The notes under the pieces: model-generated | The model's database searches: none | Told to the model about the DNA's origin: nothing | What the model saw: only the letters and a program-made list of their open reading frames with translations | Part shown: positions 16,434 through 24,786 of the stretch, one piece after another | Position numbering within the stretch: position 1 is the first letter of the stretch | Layout: each line of letters begins with the position of its first letter | Made by a program: the position numbers and the translations under genes | Source: Actinoplanes oryzae | GTDB taxonomy: Bacteria; Actinomycetota; Actinomycetes; Mycobacteriales; Micromonosporaceae | DNA length: 51,210 nucleotides | Direction of reading: 5' to 3' | Assembly (NCBI RefSeq): GCF_030757795.1 | Contig: NZ_JAUQWH010000048.1 | Coordinates: 1-51,210, forward strand

Positions 16434-17294
16434 TCACGCCGAGGGCGGCCGCGGCGGCGGAGACGGCGAGGATGTGGCGGACGGATGCCAGCGGAGCCAG
16501 GCGCCCTGGCCGCCGTCGACCAGGAGGTCCGTACCGGTGATGTAGTGCGCGTCCGGGCCGGTGAGGAAGGCCACCGCCGCCGCGATCTCGCCCGGGGTGC
16601 CGGTGCGGCCGATGCCGCAGGCGTCGAGCATGGCCATCATGTGGTCGCCGCTGGCCGACGCCGCCTCGGCCTGGGACATGGCCGTGGCGATGACGCCGGG
16701 GCTGACGGTGTTGATCCGCGCCCCGCGCCGGTTCCACGCCGGCGCCGCGGCCTGGACGCGGACCTGGTTGCCGCGCTTGGCGATGAGGTACGCCGCGATC
16801 GGGTCGTCGCCGGCGCTCGCCACCACCGGCAGGGACAGCAGGTCACCGGTGGGCGCCGTGGCGAGCGCGCGCTCGTCGTCGGCGGACAGGCGGGCGGCGT
16901 GCCCGGCCATGCTCGCGATGCACACCAGCGCGGTGCCCGGCGACGCGACCGGCAGGAACGCGTCGATGACATGGGCCGTGCCGGCCAGGTCCACCGACAT
17001 GATCCGATCCACGGTGGAGGTGGCCGCGGAGACGCCGGCCGTGTGCACCACCGCCGCGATGCGCCCCCGGGACGCGGCATCGGCGGCCAGCTTCGTCACC
17101 GCCGAGGCGTCGGCGATGTCGACGGTCACGCCCTCGGCCGCGTACCCCTCGGCGAGCAGCGCCCCCGTCGCGCGCTCGAGCGGGGCCGGGAACGCGTCGG
17201 CCAGGAGAACCGTGCGGCCGCTGCCGATGCGCCGGGCGATCGCCACGCCCATGCCGCCGGCGCCGGTCACCACGACGATGTCTTTCTCTCTCAC
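16434..17294 (-). CDS. Short-chain dehydrogenase of the P450 operon, with an odd C-terminus
   Basis: A 286-residue SDR. It shows VVVTGAGGMGVAIARRIG (cofactor site, about 6-23), VTVDIADASA, VVHTAGVS in place of NNAG, a serine in CIASMAGHAA, and Tyr/Lys in AAYLIAKRGNQ (YxxxK intact), ending ITGTDLLVDGG. A spacer insert between Ser and Tyr is typical of the 3-alpha/beta-hydroxysteroid dehydrogenase-like subgroup (Pseudomonas HSD type). After DGGQGAWLRWHP the last 15 residues are low-complexity Ser/Pro-rich, reading out-of-frame through what looks like another coding remnant. GTG start overlaps the reductase stop by four bases (GTGA), so the two are translationally coupled. Confidence 0.85.
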   Translation of the reverse strand: MREKDIVVVTGAGGMGVAIARRIGSGRTVLLADAFPAPLERATGALLAEGYAAEGVTVDIADASAVTKLAADAASRGRIAAVVHTAGVSAATSTVDRIMSVDLAGTAHVIDAFLPVASPGTALVCIASMAGHAARLSADDERALATAPTGDLLSLPVVASAGDDPIAAYLIAKRGNQVRVQAAAPAWNRRGARINTVSPGVIATAMSQAEAASASGDHMMAMLDACGIGRTGTPGEIAAAVAFLTGPDAHYITGTDLLVDGGQGAWLRWHPSATSSPSPPPRPPSA

Positions 17295-18445
17295 GATGGC
17301 GCTCCCTGCGTGGTGGCGGCGGTGGCGACGGCCTGCCGCCACGAGCGGACGGTCCGGGGTGGCATGCCGATCGCGAGGACGCCGACGAGCCGGTCGTTCC
17401 TGTGATACGCGGCCACGAAGCGGCGGCTGCCGAGGTCGCCCTCGACGACGGACACGGCGTCGTGGCCGCGCAGGTAGCCGTACGCCTGGATCCTCAGGTC
17501 GTACTGGTCGGACCAGAAGTAGGGCACCGGGGCGAAGGGCCGGGCGGCGCCCAGCAGGTTGCGGGCGGCCGCCATGCCCTGCTCGGCGGCGTTGGTGCGG
17601 TGCTCGACGCGCATCGGGACGCCGAACAGCGGGTTGTCCCAGCGGGCCACGTCCCCGGCGCCGTAGACGCCCGGGCCGGCCCGGCAGAACCGGTCGCACA
17701 CCAGCCCGTCGTCCACCCGCAGCCCGCTGCCGGCCAGCCACTCGGTGTTGGGGTGCGAGCCGACCGCCACCAGCACCTCGTCGGCCTCGACCAGCTCGCC
17801 GTCGCCGAGGCGCACGCCGCCCTCGACGACCGCGGACACCGTCACCCCGGTGCGCAGGTCGACGCCGTGCTCACGGTGCACCTCGGTCAGCACCTGACCG
17901 ATCCCGGCGCCGACGGCGTGGGCCAGCGGCACGGGCGCCGGCTCCAGCATGGTCACTTCGCAGCCCACCGTACGGGCGACCGCCGCCGACTCGGCCCCGA
18001 GGAAGCCCGCCCCGACGACCACCAGCCGCCGGCCGGGCCCGAGCCCGCGGCGCAGGGCGAGCGCGTCGGCGACCGTACGCAGCACGTGCGCGCCCTGCCC
18101 CGGAAGCCGCCGGGGGCGCACCCCGGTCGCCACGATCAGCCCGTCGTAGCCGATCTCGGAGCCGTCGCCGAGCCGCACGGTGCGCCCGGCGACGTCCAGC
18201 CCGGTGGCCGGCACGCCCAGCCGCAGGTCCAGCCCGAGCGCTGCGAGCTGTGCCCCGGTGCGCAGGAAGAGCCGGTCGGCCTCCCATTGCGCGGCCAGGA
18301 TCTGCTTGGACAGCGGCGGCCGGTCGTACGGGGCGTCGAGCTCCTCGCCGATCAGCGTGACCGTGCCCGCGAAGCCCTCGCGCCGCAGGGTCTCGGCGGC
18401 CGCGAGCCCGGCGGCCGAGGCACCGGCGATGACGACATGGTTCAC
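17291..18445 (-). CDS. FAD-dependent ferredoxin reductase of the P450 system
   Basis: A 384-residue NADH:ferredoxin reductase of the putidaredoxin-reductase type. The FAD site is VVIAGASAAGLAAAETLRREGF (about 4-25), then YDRPPLSKQ, ATGVRPRRLPG, the NAD site LVVVGAGFLGAESAAVA (about 143-159) and the second FAD motif VYGAGDVARW. The C-terminal domain has RVEHRTNAAEQG and PYFWSDQYDLRIQ, both diagnostic. It passes electrons from NAD(P)H to the ferredoxin encoded just before it. GTG start after GGAGG overlaps the ferredoxin stop by GTGA. Confidence 0.93.
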   Translation of the reverse strand: MNHVVIAGASAAGLAAAETLRREGFAGTVTLIGEELDAPYDRPPLSKQILAAQWEADRLFLRTGAQLAALGLDLRLGVPATGLDVAGRTVRLGDGSEIGYDGLIVATGVRPRRLPGQGAHVLRTVADALALRRGLGPGRRLVVVGAGFLGAESAAVARTVGCEVTMLEPAPVPLAHAVGAGIGQVLTEVHREHGVDLRTGVTVSAVVEGGVRLGDGELVEADEVLVAVGSHPNTEWLAGSGLRVDDGLVCDRFCRAGPGVYGAGDVARWDNPLFGVPMRVEHRTNAAEQGMAAARNLLGAARPFAPVPYFWSDQYDLRIQAYGYLRGHDAVSVVEGDLGSRRFVAAYHRNDRLVGVLAIGMPPRTVRSWRQAVATAATTQGAPS

Positions 18446-18639
18446 TCCTCCACCAGCCGGATCGCCGCCGCGGGACACACGGCCGCCGCCTCACGCACCT
18501 CGTCGAGGCCGTCCGGGCCCACGCTCTCGCTGAGCACGACCGCCACGCCGTCGTCGTCGCGCTGGTCGAAGTGGTCCGGGGCCACCATCGCGCACTGCCC
18601 GGCCGCCACGCATTTCGGCTCGTCGAACTCGATCTTCAT
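18442..18639 (-). CDS. [3Fe-4S] ferredoxin
   Basis: A 65-residue ferredoxin. Cysteines at 10, 16 and 55 (CVAAGQC and VCP) with alanine/glycine where a fourth ligand would be give the C-x5-C...C-P arrangement of the single [3Fe-4S] ferredoxins that serve actinobacterial P450s. It lies between the P450 and the reductase in one transcript and is the obvious electron carrier. The length is normal for the family. Confidence 0.95.
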   Translation of the reverse strand: MKIEFDEPKCVAAGQCAMVAPDHFDQRDDDGVAVVLSESVGPDGLDEVREAAAVCPAAAIRLVEE

Positions 18640-18652
18640 GGCAGGACTTCCT

Positions 18653-19861
18653 TCACCAGGTGACGGGGAGGGACTTGAGGCCGTAGGCGACGCCCTCCAT
18701 CGCGAACGGGATCTCCTCGGCCGGCGCCGCGAGCGCGAGGGTCGGGATGCGCCGATAGAGCGTGCTGTACGCGACTTGCAGCTCCACCCGCGCCAGCGAC
18801 TGCCCGAGGCACTGGTGCACCCCGTAGCCGAAGGCGTGGTGCGACCGGGCCGGCCGGGTCAGGTCGAGCCTCTCCGGCTCGGGGAACTCGGTCTCGTCCC
18901 AGTTGGCGCCGGAGAGGTCGAAGATGATGCCGTCGCCGGCCCTGATCACCGTGCCGCGCAGGTCGATGTCCTCGGTGGCGATGCGGCGTACGCCGGTGTG
19001 CACGATGGTCAGATAGCGCAGGATCTCCTCGACCGCGTTCGCCACGAACTTCGGGTCGCCGCTGTTGTCGCGCAGCAGGGCGAGCTGATCGGGGTTCTGC
19101 AGCAGCAGGAGGGTGCCCAGCGAAATCATGCTGGCGCTGGTCTCGTGCCCGGCGATGAGGATGGCGCTGCTCATGATGACCGCCTCCTCGAAGGTCATCT
19201 CGCCGGCCTTGACCCGCCCGCCCATCTCGGACATCACGTCGTCGCCCGGCTCGTCGAGCTTCTTCGTCAGCAAGTCGGCCAGATATTTCGCGAGCGCGCC
19301 ACTGGCCGCGGCGGCCTGCTCGGGCGTCGACTCGTGACTGATGGCGGCCGTACTGTTGGCCTGGAAGAACTGGTGGTCGTCGTACGGCACGCCGAGGATC
19401 CCGGTGATGACCAGTGTCGGCACCGGCAGCCCGATGGCCTGCACGAGGTCGGTGGGGTTCGGGCCGGCCAGCATGTCGTCCACCAGATCGTCGAAGACGC
19501 GCTGGATGCGCGGGCGCAGCTGCTCGACCCGCTTGACCATGAAGGGCCCGTTCACCGTACGCCGCAGCCGCGTGTGCACCGGCGGATCGGTGTTGGTGAT
19601 CAGGTCGGGGTGGTGCGGCGCGCCCTGCGCCCGGCCCGCGGTCATGTGCGGATAGCCGGGCGCGCGCTCGTTGCAGCTGATCCGCGGATCGTTGAGCAGG
19701 GCGCGCTGGTCGGCGTGCCGGGTGATGAACCACGGCGTGCTGCCGTCGAAGATCCGCACCTTCCCGACGGCGTCCGCACGCGTCGTCTCCCGGACCGCGG
19801 CGGCCGGGGCGAAGGGACACCGGGACTCGCGTTGCAGGGGATAGTCCAGCGGCTCGGACAT
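18653..19861 (-). CDS. Cytochrome P450 (CYP105/CYP107-like)
   Basis: A 402-residue soluble P450. The I-helix is AGHETSAS (237-244), ExxR is EILR (279-282) and the heme loop is FGYGVHQCLGQSLAR with Cys351 as ligand. PPVHTRLRRTVNGPF is the conserved C-helix. The sequence style is CYP105/CYP107, enzymes that hydroxylate macrolides, terpenes, steroids or xenobiotics. Substrate cannot be assigned. GGAGG before the ATG supports the start. The ferredoxin begins 13 bases after the stop, so a complete electron transfer chain is co-transcribed. An orphan response regulator lies 68 bases upstream in the same direction. Confidence 0.95.
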   Translation of the reverse strand: MSEPLDYPLQRESRCPFAPAAAVRETTRADAVGKVRIFDGSTPWFITRHADQRALLNDPRISCNERAPGYPHMTAGRAQGAPHHPDLITNTDPPVHTRLRRTVNGPFMVKRVEQLRPRIQRVFDDLVDDMLAGPNPTDLVQAIGLPVPTLVITGILGVPYDDHQFFQANSTAAISHESTPEQAAAASGALAKYLADLLTKKLDEPGDDVMSEMGGRVKAGEMTFEEAVIMSSAILIAGHETSASMISLGTLLLLQNPDQLALLRDNSGDPKFVANAVEEILRYLTIVHTGVRRIATEDIDLRGTVIRAGDGIIFDLSGANWDETEFPEPERLDLTRPARSHHAFGYGVHQCLGQSLARVELQVAYSTLYRRIPTLALAAPAEEIPFAMEGVAYGLKSLPVTW

Positions 19862-19899
19862 GGATTTCCTCCAGAACTCGGCGGTGAATCCATCCCAAC

Positions 19900-19938
19900 A
19901 GCCGCAGCTGACGCGTTCCTGACATCCGGTCAGCGGCT
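19900..19938 (-). terminator. Hairpin between response regulator and P450 genes
   Basis: AGCCGC-AG-CTGAC (19900-19912) pairs with GTCAGCGGCT (19929-19938) apart from a two-base bulge. The right arm covers the stop codon of the response regulator. It may end that transcript or attenuate read-through into the P450 operon. Confidence 0.4.
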
Positions 19939-20622
19939 GAGCACGTACCCCAGGCCGCGCCGGGTGTGAATCATGGCCGGACCGTCCCGGTCGACCTTCC
20001 GGCGCAGCCGCGAGATCATCTGCTCGATCGCGTTGGCGTCCCGCGGCTCGCCGCCGACCTGCCGGGCGATCTGCTCCTTGGACAGCACCTGCTCCGGGTG
20101 GATCACCAGACAGCGCAGCGTACGGTACTCCGCCGCGGTCAGCTGCAGCTCCCGCTGCCCGCGCCAGGCCTGGCAGACGCGGTCGTCGAGCAACAGATCC
20201 CCGTGGCACAGAGCGCCCTGCGCCTCCCCCTGTCCGGCGCCCCGCAGCAGGACACGGACGCGGGCCAGCACCTCGGTGACCCGGCAGGGCTTGACCACGT
20301 AGTCCTCGACGCTGGTGCCGATCTCGGGGATCAGCCGCTCGAGCCCGTCGCACCCGGTCAGGCACAGCACCGGCGGCCGCCGCCGGCGGGGCAGCCGGCG
20401 AGCGGCCCCGACCCGCGCCAGATCCGGCAGGTCGACGTCGACGAGGATCACGTCGGCGCGCGAGCGGGGCAGCAGCGCCAGGGCCTCGGCGCCCGTGGAC
20501 ACCGCACGGATCCGGTGCCCGGCCCGGATCAGCGGGGCGACCAGCGAGTCGAGCAGCTCGCGGTCCTCGGCCACCATGAGCACCTCGCCGGTCTCCCGGA
20601 CGCGGGGCAGCACCGATGTCAT
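19930..20622 (-). CDS. OmpR-family response regulator, no adjacent histidine kinase
   Basis: A 230-residue two-domain regulator. The receiver domain has acidic Glu19/Asp20, phosphoacceptor Asp62 in LVDVDLPDL, Thr89 and Lys111 in VVKPCR, all canonical. The winged-helix DNA-binding domain (about 130-230) includes LTAAEYRTLRCLVIHPEQVLSKEQIARQV and the recognition part NAIEQMISRLRRKVD, ending GLGYVL. No sensor kinase is encoded nearby, so the partner lies elsewhere. Orientation and the 68-base gap make the P450 operon a possible target. ATG at 20622 was chosen as the only start that gives a short N-terminal lead to the receiver. Confidence 0.9.
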   Translation of the reverse strand: MTSVLPRVRETGEVLMVAEDRELLDSLVAPLIRAGHRIRAVSTGAEALALLPRSRADVILVDVDLPDLARVGAARRLPRRRRPPVLCLTGCDGLERLIPEIGTSVEDYVVKPCRVTEVLARVRVLLRGAGQGEAQGALCHGDLLLDDRVCQAWRGQRELQLTAAEYRTLRCLVIHPEQVLSKEQIARQVGGEPRDANAIEQMISRLRRKVDRDGPAMIHTRRGLGYVLSR

Positions 20623-20676
20623 CGTCTCGTCCTCCGCCTGGACTACGTCGCTCGTGGCAAGCGAAGCCAGCCTAGG

Positions 20677-21690
20677 TCAGTCGAACGTGACGACGACCTT
20701 CTCGGCGGCACCCGGGATCGAGCCGAGCTCCAGCGCGCGCTGCGCCTCGGCGAACGGCAGACGGTCGCTGATCAGCAGCTCGTAACGCTCCCAGTGCTCG
20801 ACGATGTCCTTGGTCACCTCGAAGATCTCGGTCGGGTAGCCCATCGACAGCACCACCGTGAGCTCGGTGGTGAGCAGGTCGCCGAAGTGGACCGGAACCG
20901 GCTTCTTGTGCACTGCGACGATGCCCAGCGTCGCGCCGTGCTTGGCGCTCGCCAGGGCGGTCTCCAGCACCGCGGGGGCGCCGGCCGCGTCGAGATAGTT
21001 GTCGGTGTCCGGCCGGGCGCCGCGCACGAAGCTGCGCGGGGCCTCGCCGTGGATCTGCAGCAGCCGTGCGAACACGTCCTCCTCGGCGGAGTTGACGACC
21101 TCGTCCGCGCCGATCCTGAGCGCCGTGTCGAGCCGGTTGGCGACGATGTCGACGACCACGACGTGCGCGCCGCGCAGCTTGTAGCCGATGGCGGCACCGA
21201 GCCCGACCGGGCCGGCCCCGAACACGACGACCTTGTCCCCGGCCTGGGGCGCGGTGCGGTTGACCGCGTGCCCGGCGACGGCCATCGGCTCGTTGAGCGC
21301 GGCGACCTCGAACGGGATGTGCTTCGGCACGACCTGCAGGTGGGTGCCGGCCCGCGCCCCGGTGATCAGCACGTACTCGGAGAGCGCGCCCTGGGCTCCC
21401 CCGCTGCCGAGGATGCCGTCGCCGAGCGCCATGCCGTTGATCACCACGTGGTCGCCGGCCGCCAGGCCCTCGACCTCGGCGCCCACCTCGACGATCTCGC
21501 CGGCCGGCTCGTGCCCCAGCGGCGTCGCCCCCTGCCTCGGCGGGATCCCGCCGACCGAGATGTAGAGGCCGTCGGAGCCGCAGATCCCGCACGCCCGGAT
21601 CCGGACCAGCACGTCCGCCGGCCCCGCGACCGGCTTCTCCACCTCGACGACGGCCGTGCGGCCCGGCCCGGTCACCTGTACCGACTTCAT
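20677..21690 (-). CDS. Zinc-binding medium-chain dehydrogenase (sorbitol/threonine dehydrogenase-like)
   Basis: A 337-residue MDR enzyme. Catalytic zinc ligands are Cys in ACGICGSD (about 34-41) and His-Glu in PLGHEPAGEIVEVG. The Rossmann motif is VVVFGAGPVGLGAAIG, followed by VVVDI, whose Asp favours NAD. The four-cysteine structural zinc lobe of most polyol dehydrogenases is absent; HVVINGMALGDGILGSGG takes its place. The substrate is probably a polyol or sugar-derived alcohol. It diverges from a LacI regulator, which fits sugar-linked induction. GAGGGGAAG before the ATG is a good ribosome binding site. Confidence 0.88.
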   Translation of the reverse strand: MKSVQVTGPGRTAVVEVEKPVAGPADVLVRIRACGICGSDGLYISVGGIPPRQGATPLGHEPAGEIVEVGAEVEGLAAGDHVVINGMALGDGILGSGGAQGALSEYVLITGARAGTHLQVVPKHIPFEVAALNEPMAVAGHAVNRTAPQAGDKVVVFGAGPVGLGAAIGYKLRGAHVVVVDIVANRLDTALRIGADEVVNSAEEDVFARLLQIHGEAPRSFVRGARPDTDNYLDAAGAPAVLETALASAKHGATLGIVAVHKKPVPVHFGDLLTTELTVVLSMGYPTEIFEVTKDIVEHWERYELLISDRLPFAEAQRALELGSIPGAAEKVVVTFD

Positions 21691-21726
21691 CGGCTTCCCC
21701 TCGCACTTATACGAATTAGTGACCGG

Positions 21727-21732
21727 TACGAT
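21727..21732 (+). promoter_or_regulatory. -10 box of the LacI-family gene, leaderless arrangement
   Basis: TACGAT at 21727-21732 stands seven bases before the GTG at 21740. No Shine-Dalgarno precedes that GTG. This is the leaderless layout also seen before the MFS gene at 2417. I see no convincing -35. Confidence 0.45.
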
Positions 21733-21739
21733 AGCTCGT

Positions 21740-22639
21740 GTGGTGACGATGCGCGACGTCGCGAAGGCCAGCGGGGTCTCCCAGGCGACGGTCAGCTTCG
21801 TGCTCAACGACGCCACCGGCCAGACCATCCCGGCGACGACACGCGAGCGGGTGCGCCGGGCGGCGGCGGAGCTGGGTTACGTGCCGCACTCCATCGCCCG
21901 GGCCCTGCGCGAGGGCCGATCACGGATCATCGTGCTGGAGGCGGGCGGCCTCCCCCGGGGTCACAGCCTGGAGAGCTTCATCGCCGGGCTCGACGAGGAG
22001 CTCGCCCTCGCCGGGTACGGGCTGCTGGTCTCGTACGGCGTGGGCGCCTCCGCCCGGGCCGCCGTCGCCGCGGTCGCGCCGCACGCCGTGATCGACCTGC
22101 CGGCGATGCTCGCCGGGGACGGCCGGGCAGCCGCCGACGGGGGCTGGATCGACGGCATGGCCGCGCACACCCTCACCCAGGTCGAGCATCTGACCGCGCG
22201 TGGGCACCGGCGCCTCGCCGTCGCCGAGCCCACCCGCGACGACTCCTTCCTGTCCCTGATGGGCGAGCACGTCCGCCGGGCCGCGCGCGAGCTGGGCCTG
22301 CCCGTGCCCCCGGCCCTGCGCGTCGACGGCGGCCCGGCGACCGCCACCCGGCTGCGCACCCTGCTCGACGACGGCGTCACGGCGGTCGCCGCGCTCGGCG
22401 ACGACCTGGCCATCGGCACGCTCGCCGCGCTCGCCGACCTCGGCCTGACCGCCCCCCGCGACCTGGCGGTGATCGGCTTCGACGACACCCCGCAGGGCGC
22501 CCTGTGGCGGCCGGCGCTCACGACCGTCCGCATCGACGCCCACACGTACGGCCGCCGCACCGCCCAGATCGCCCTCGGCCGCCCGATCGGCGACGCCCGC
22601 CCCGCCGCCGCCCGGGTGATCCAGCGCGGCACCACCTGA
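21740..22639 (+). CDS. LacI-family transcriptional regulator
   Basis: A 299-residue repressor. The helix-turn-helix TMRDVAKASGVSQATVSFVLND is followed by the hinge helix LGYVPHSIARALREGRS. The periplasmic-binding-protein-like sensor domain carries IIVLEAGG, LTARGHRRLAVAEP, VAALGDDLAIGTLAALADLG and the closing LAVIGFDDTPQGALWRPALTTVRID. It is shorter than the usual 330-340 residues; the middle of the sensor is compressed, so ligand binding may differ. It diverges from the zinc dehydrogenase, its likely target. GTG at 21740 fits a leaderless promoter; GTG at 21743 and ATG at 21749 are alternatives. Confidence 0.88.
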   Translation: MVTMRDVAKASGVSQATVSFVLNDATGQTIPATTRERVRRAAAELGYVPHSIARALREGRSRIIVLEAGGLPRGHSLESFIAGLDEELALAGYGLLVSYGVGASARAAVAAVAPHAVIDLPAMLAGDGRAAADGGWIDGMAAHTLTQVEHLTARGHRRLAVAEPTRDDSFLSLMGEHVRRAARELGLPVPPALRVDGGPATATRLRTLLDDGVTAVAALGDDLAIGTLAALADLGLTAPRDLAVIGFDDTPQGALWRPALTTVRIDAHTYGRRTAQIALGRPIGDARPAAARVIQRGTT

Positions 22640-22653
22640 CTCCGGCCGTACGG

Positions 22654-24276
22654 TCAGTAGGTGAAGCGGGAGATCGCGGACTGCAGCTCGCCGGACATGC
22701 GGGCCAGTTCCGTGGCCGAGCGCTGCGCGTCGCCGACGGACTCGGCGGTGGTGCGCGCGTTCTGCGCCACGCTGTCGATGCTGGCGCTGATCTGACCGGT
22801 GGCGCTGGCGGCCTCGGCGACGTTGCGGTTCATCTCCGCCGTCGTGGCGCTCTGCTCCTCCACCGCCGAGGCGATCGTGGTGGTGTAGTCGTTGATCCGG
22901 CCGATGACCTCCGCGATCTGCTGGATCGCGGTGACCGCCGAGCCACTGTCGGCCTGGATCGCCTCGACCCGGCGGGAGATGTCCTCGGTGGCCCGGGCGG
23001 TCTCCTGCGCGAGGTCCTTGACCTCGGTGGCCACCACGGCGAAGCCCTTGCCCATCTCCCCGGCGCGGGCGGCCTCGATGGTGGCGTTGAGGGCGAGCAG
23101 GTTCGTCTGCTCGGCGATCGCGGTGATCACCTTGACGACGTCGCCGATCTGCCGGCTGGACTCGCCGAGGGTGGAGATCGTCTGGTTGGTCGACTCGGCC
23201 ACGGTGACCGCCTGCCCGGCGACCTCGGCGGCGGCGTTGGCGCTCTGCGCGATCTCACCGATCGCCGCGCCCATCTCCTCCGAACCCGCGGCGACGGTGG
23301 TGACCCCCTGCGACACCTCTTCCGAGGCCGCCGAGACCACCTTGGCCTGGCTGGAGGCCTCCTCGGCGTTGCGGCTGATCCGGGCGGCGATCTCGGTGGT
23401 CTGCTCGGCGGCCGTGCTCAGCCCGGTCACCGCGCCGGCGACCGAGGCGACCACCTGCCGGATCTGGGCCTGGGCCCGGTTGAGCAGCTCGGCCATCTGC
23501 CCGACCTCGTCGCGGCCGGTGACCGCGGCGGGCACGGTCAGGTCGCCCTGCTCCATGGCGACCAGCGAGGTACGCACCGCGGCCAGCGGCCGCACGATGA
23601 GCCGCGCGACGTACAGGCCGAGCAGGATCGCCAGCAGCAGCCCGGCGATGAGCACAATCACCACGAGCTGCTCGGCCGCGTGCGCGGTGGCGGTGTTCGC
23701 GTCGGCCTGCGCCTTGGCCTTGTCCGACTGGGCGGCGTTCTCGGCGTCCATCGCATCGGCGGCGTCATTGATGATCGGCAGCAGCGTCTCGCGGTAGGCG
23801 GTGGCGAAGGCGGCGGTGTCGCCCTTGTCGGCCAGCGGCATCAGCGTGTTCTGCGAGACATCGACGAACTCCGCGAACTTGTCGCTGAAGATGGTCATCT
23901 GGTCCGTGGTGGCCGCGTACGGCAGGTAGGCCTGCACTCCGTCGGTCACCCGGGTCTCCCGCTCGGCGAACTCCTCCTTGAGATCCGCGCGGGTGGCGGT
24001 GCTGGCGACGCCGTACTCGATGACCCGCCCCCGCATGCCCTGGAACGGCTGGTAAATCGCGGCCAGCTGGACCAGCGGGTTGACGCTGCCGGTGTAGAGG
24101 GCGCGGCTCTCCCGGTCCAGGCTCTGCAGCCGGGTGAACCCGGTGTAGGCGATCGCCATGGCCGCGACCGCCATCACCGCCACGATCGACAGGATCTTCG
24201 TGTTGACCCTCCGGTCGGCGAACCAGTTCCGGCCCTTGCCCGAGGTGCCGGGTGCAGTCTGGTCGTGCTGAGACAT
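22654..24276 (-). CDS. Methyl-accepting chemotaxis protein
   Basis: A 540-residue chemoreceptor. The first membrane helix is [20 protein letters not shown] (about 27-46), followed by a four-helix-bundle type sensory domain of about 150 residues. The second helix is [25 protein letters not shown] (about 200-225), then HAMP ([22 protein letters not shown]), then the coiled signalling domain with the hairpin tip [37 protein letters not shown], nearly invariant in the family. It senses an extracellular small molecule and controls CheA. No other chemotaxis genes are nearby. AGGAG before ATG 24276 supports the start. Its presence implies a motile life stage. Confidence 0.96.
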   Translation of the reverse strand: MSQHDQTAPGTSGKGRNWFADRRVNTKILSIVAVMAVAAMAIAYTGFTRLQSLDRESRALYTGSVNPLVQLAAIYQPFQGMRGRVIEYGVASTATRADLKEEFAERETRVTDGVQAYLPYAATTDQMTIFSDKFAEFVDVSQNTLMPLADKGDTAAFATAYRETLLPIINDAADAMDAENAAQSDKAKAQADANTATAHAAEQLVVIVLIAGLLLAILLGLYVARLIVRPLAAVRTSLVAMEQGDLTVPAAVTGRDEVGQMAELLNRAQAQIRQVVASVAGAVTGLSTAAEQTTEIAARISRNAEEASSQAKVVSAASEEVSQGVTTVAAGSEEMGAAIGEIAQSANAAAEVAGQAVTVAESTNQTISTLGESSRQIGDVVKVITAIAEQTNLLALNATIEAARAGEMGKGFAVVATEVKDLAQETARATEDISRRVEAIQADSGSAVTAIQQIAEVIGRINDYTTTIASAVEEQSATTAEMNRNVAEAASATGQISASIDSVAQNARTTAESVGDAQRSATELARMSGELQSAISRFTY

Positions 24277-24367
24277 GCCGATCTCCTGACGTCGCTCTCG
24301 CGGGTCGCATCGGCACCTCCGCGAACACTCTGAGCGTTTACGCCACAAGGGGACTGTTCCCGGCTTT

Positions 24368-24389
24368 TTTCCGCAGCGGCAGGCGGAAA
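24368..24389 (-). terminator. Hairpin downstream of the broken SDR
   Basis: TTTCCGC (24368-24374) and GCGGAAA (24383-24389) pair around eight bases, 15 bases past the stop of the leftward SDR remnant. A weak terminator candidate. Confidence 0.35.
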
Positions 24390-24403
24390 GTGGTACGAGC
24401 CGG

Positions 24404-24710
24404 TCAGGCGGCCGACCAGCCGCCGTCGCTGGGCAGCAGGACGCCGTTGATGTTGGCGGCGTCGTCGCTGAGCAGCCAGACGATGGCGGCGGCGACCGCC
24501 TCGGGGCCCACGGGGGCGGGCATGGTCGCCTGCATCACCGGGCCCGCGCGGCGCGCGGCGTACTGCGAGCGCATGCCACCCTCGATGTTCGTGCGCGCCC
24601 TCGGCGGCCAGCCGGACGGCGGTGGCGCGGCCGATGCCGGACCCGGCTCCGGTGACGACGACGGTGCGGTCCGCATGACGATCGACAGTCGTAAACATGT
24701 AGTCATTCAA
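24404..24710 (-). pseudogene. Short-chain dehydrogenase broken by internal deletion and frameshift
   Basis: The 5' part, starting at TTG 24710 or ATG 24698, reads MFTTVDRHADRTVVVTGAG and SGIGRATAVRLAAEGA, an intact SDR cofactor site. It then shifts frame. The 3' part in the next frame reads [20 protein letters not shown] followed by [20 protein letters not shown], the normal SDR C-terminus. About 150 residues, including the catalytic Ser-Tyr-Lys, are missing. The gene must have been a target of the divergent TetR, since the operator sits on its start. It cannot make an active enzyme. Confidence 0.85.
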
Positions 24711-24722
24711 GCAGTTGACTTA
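24703..24722. promoter_or_regulatory. TetR operator, site 1
   Basis: TCATTCAAGCAGTTGACTTA, with CAA-gcag-TTG as its centre, matches the site at 25494-25513 in 15 of 20 positions. It covers the start of the SDR remnant and lies about 65 bases before the TetR start, so it can serve autoregulation. Confidence 0.65.
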
Positions 24723-24786
24723 GGAGGCGCGACGGCGACCCGCTGTAGGGTGACAATCCCCCGACGTCGCCCCCCGGAGCTGGAGC

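Noticed and set aside
21718..21730. ACCGGT near the LacI/dehydrogenase promoters as a LacI operator
   Set aside because: Only the central six bases are symmetric; the flanks do not continue the dyad, and six bases are too few for a LacI site.
19966..24333. A second very long rightward open frame across the response regulator, dehydrogenase, LacI and chemoreceptor genes
   Set aside because: Same reason: antisense shadow of well-supported genes, with no family signature.
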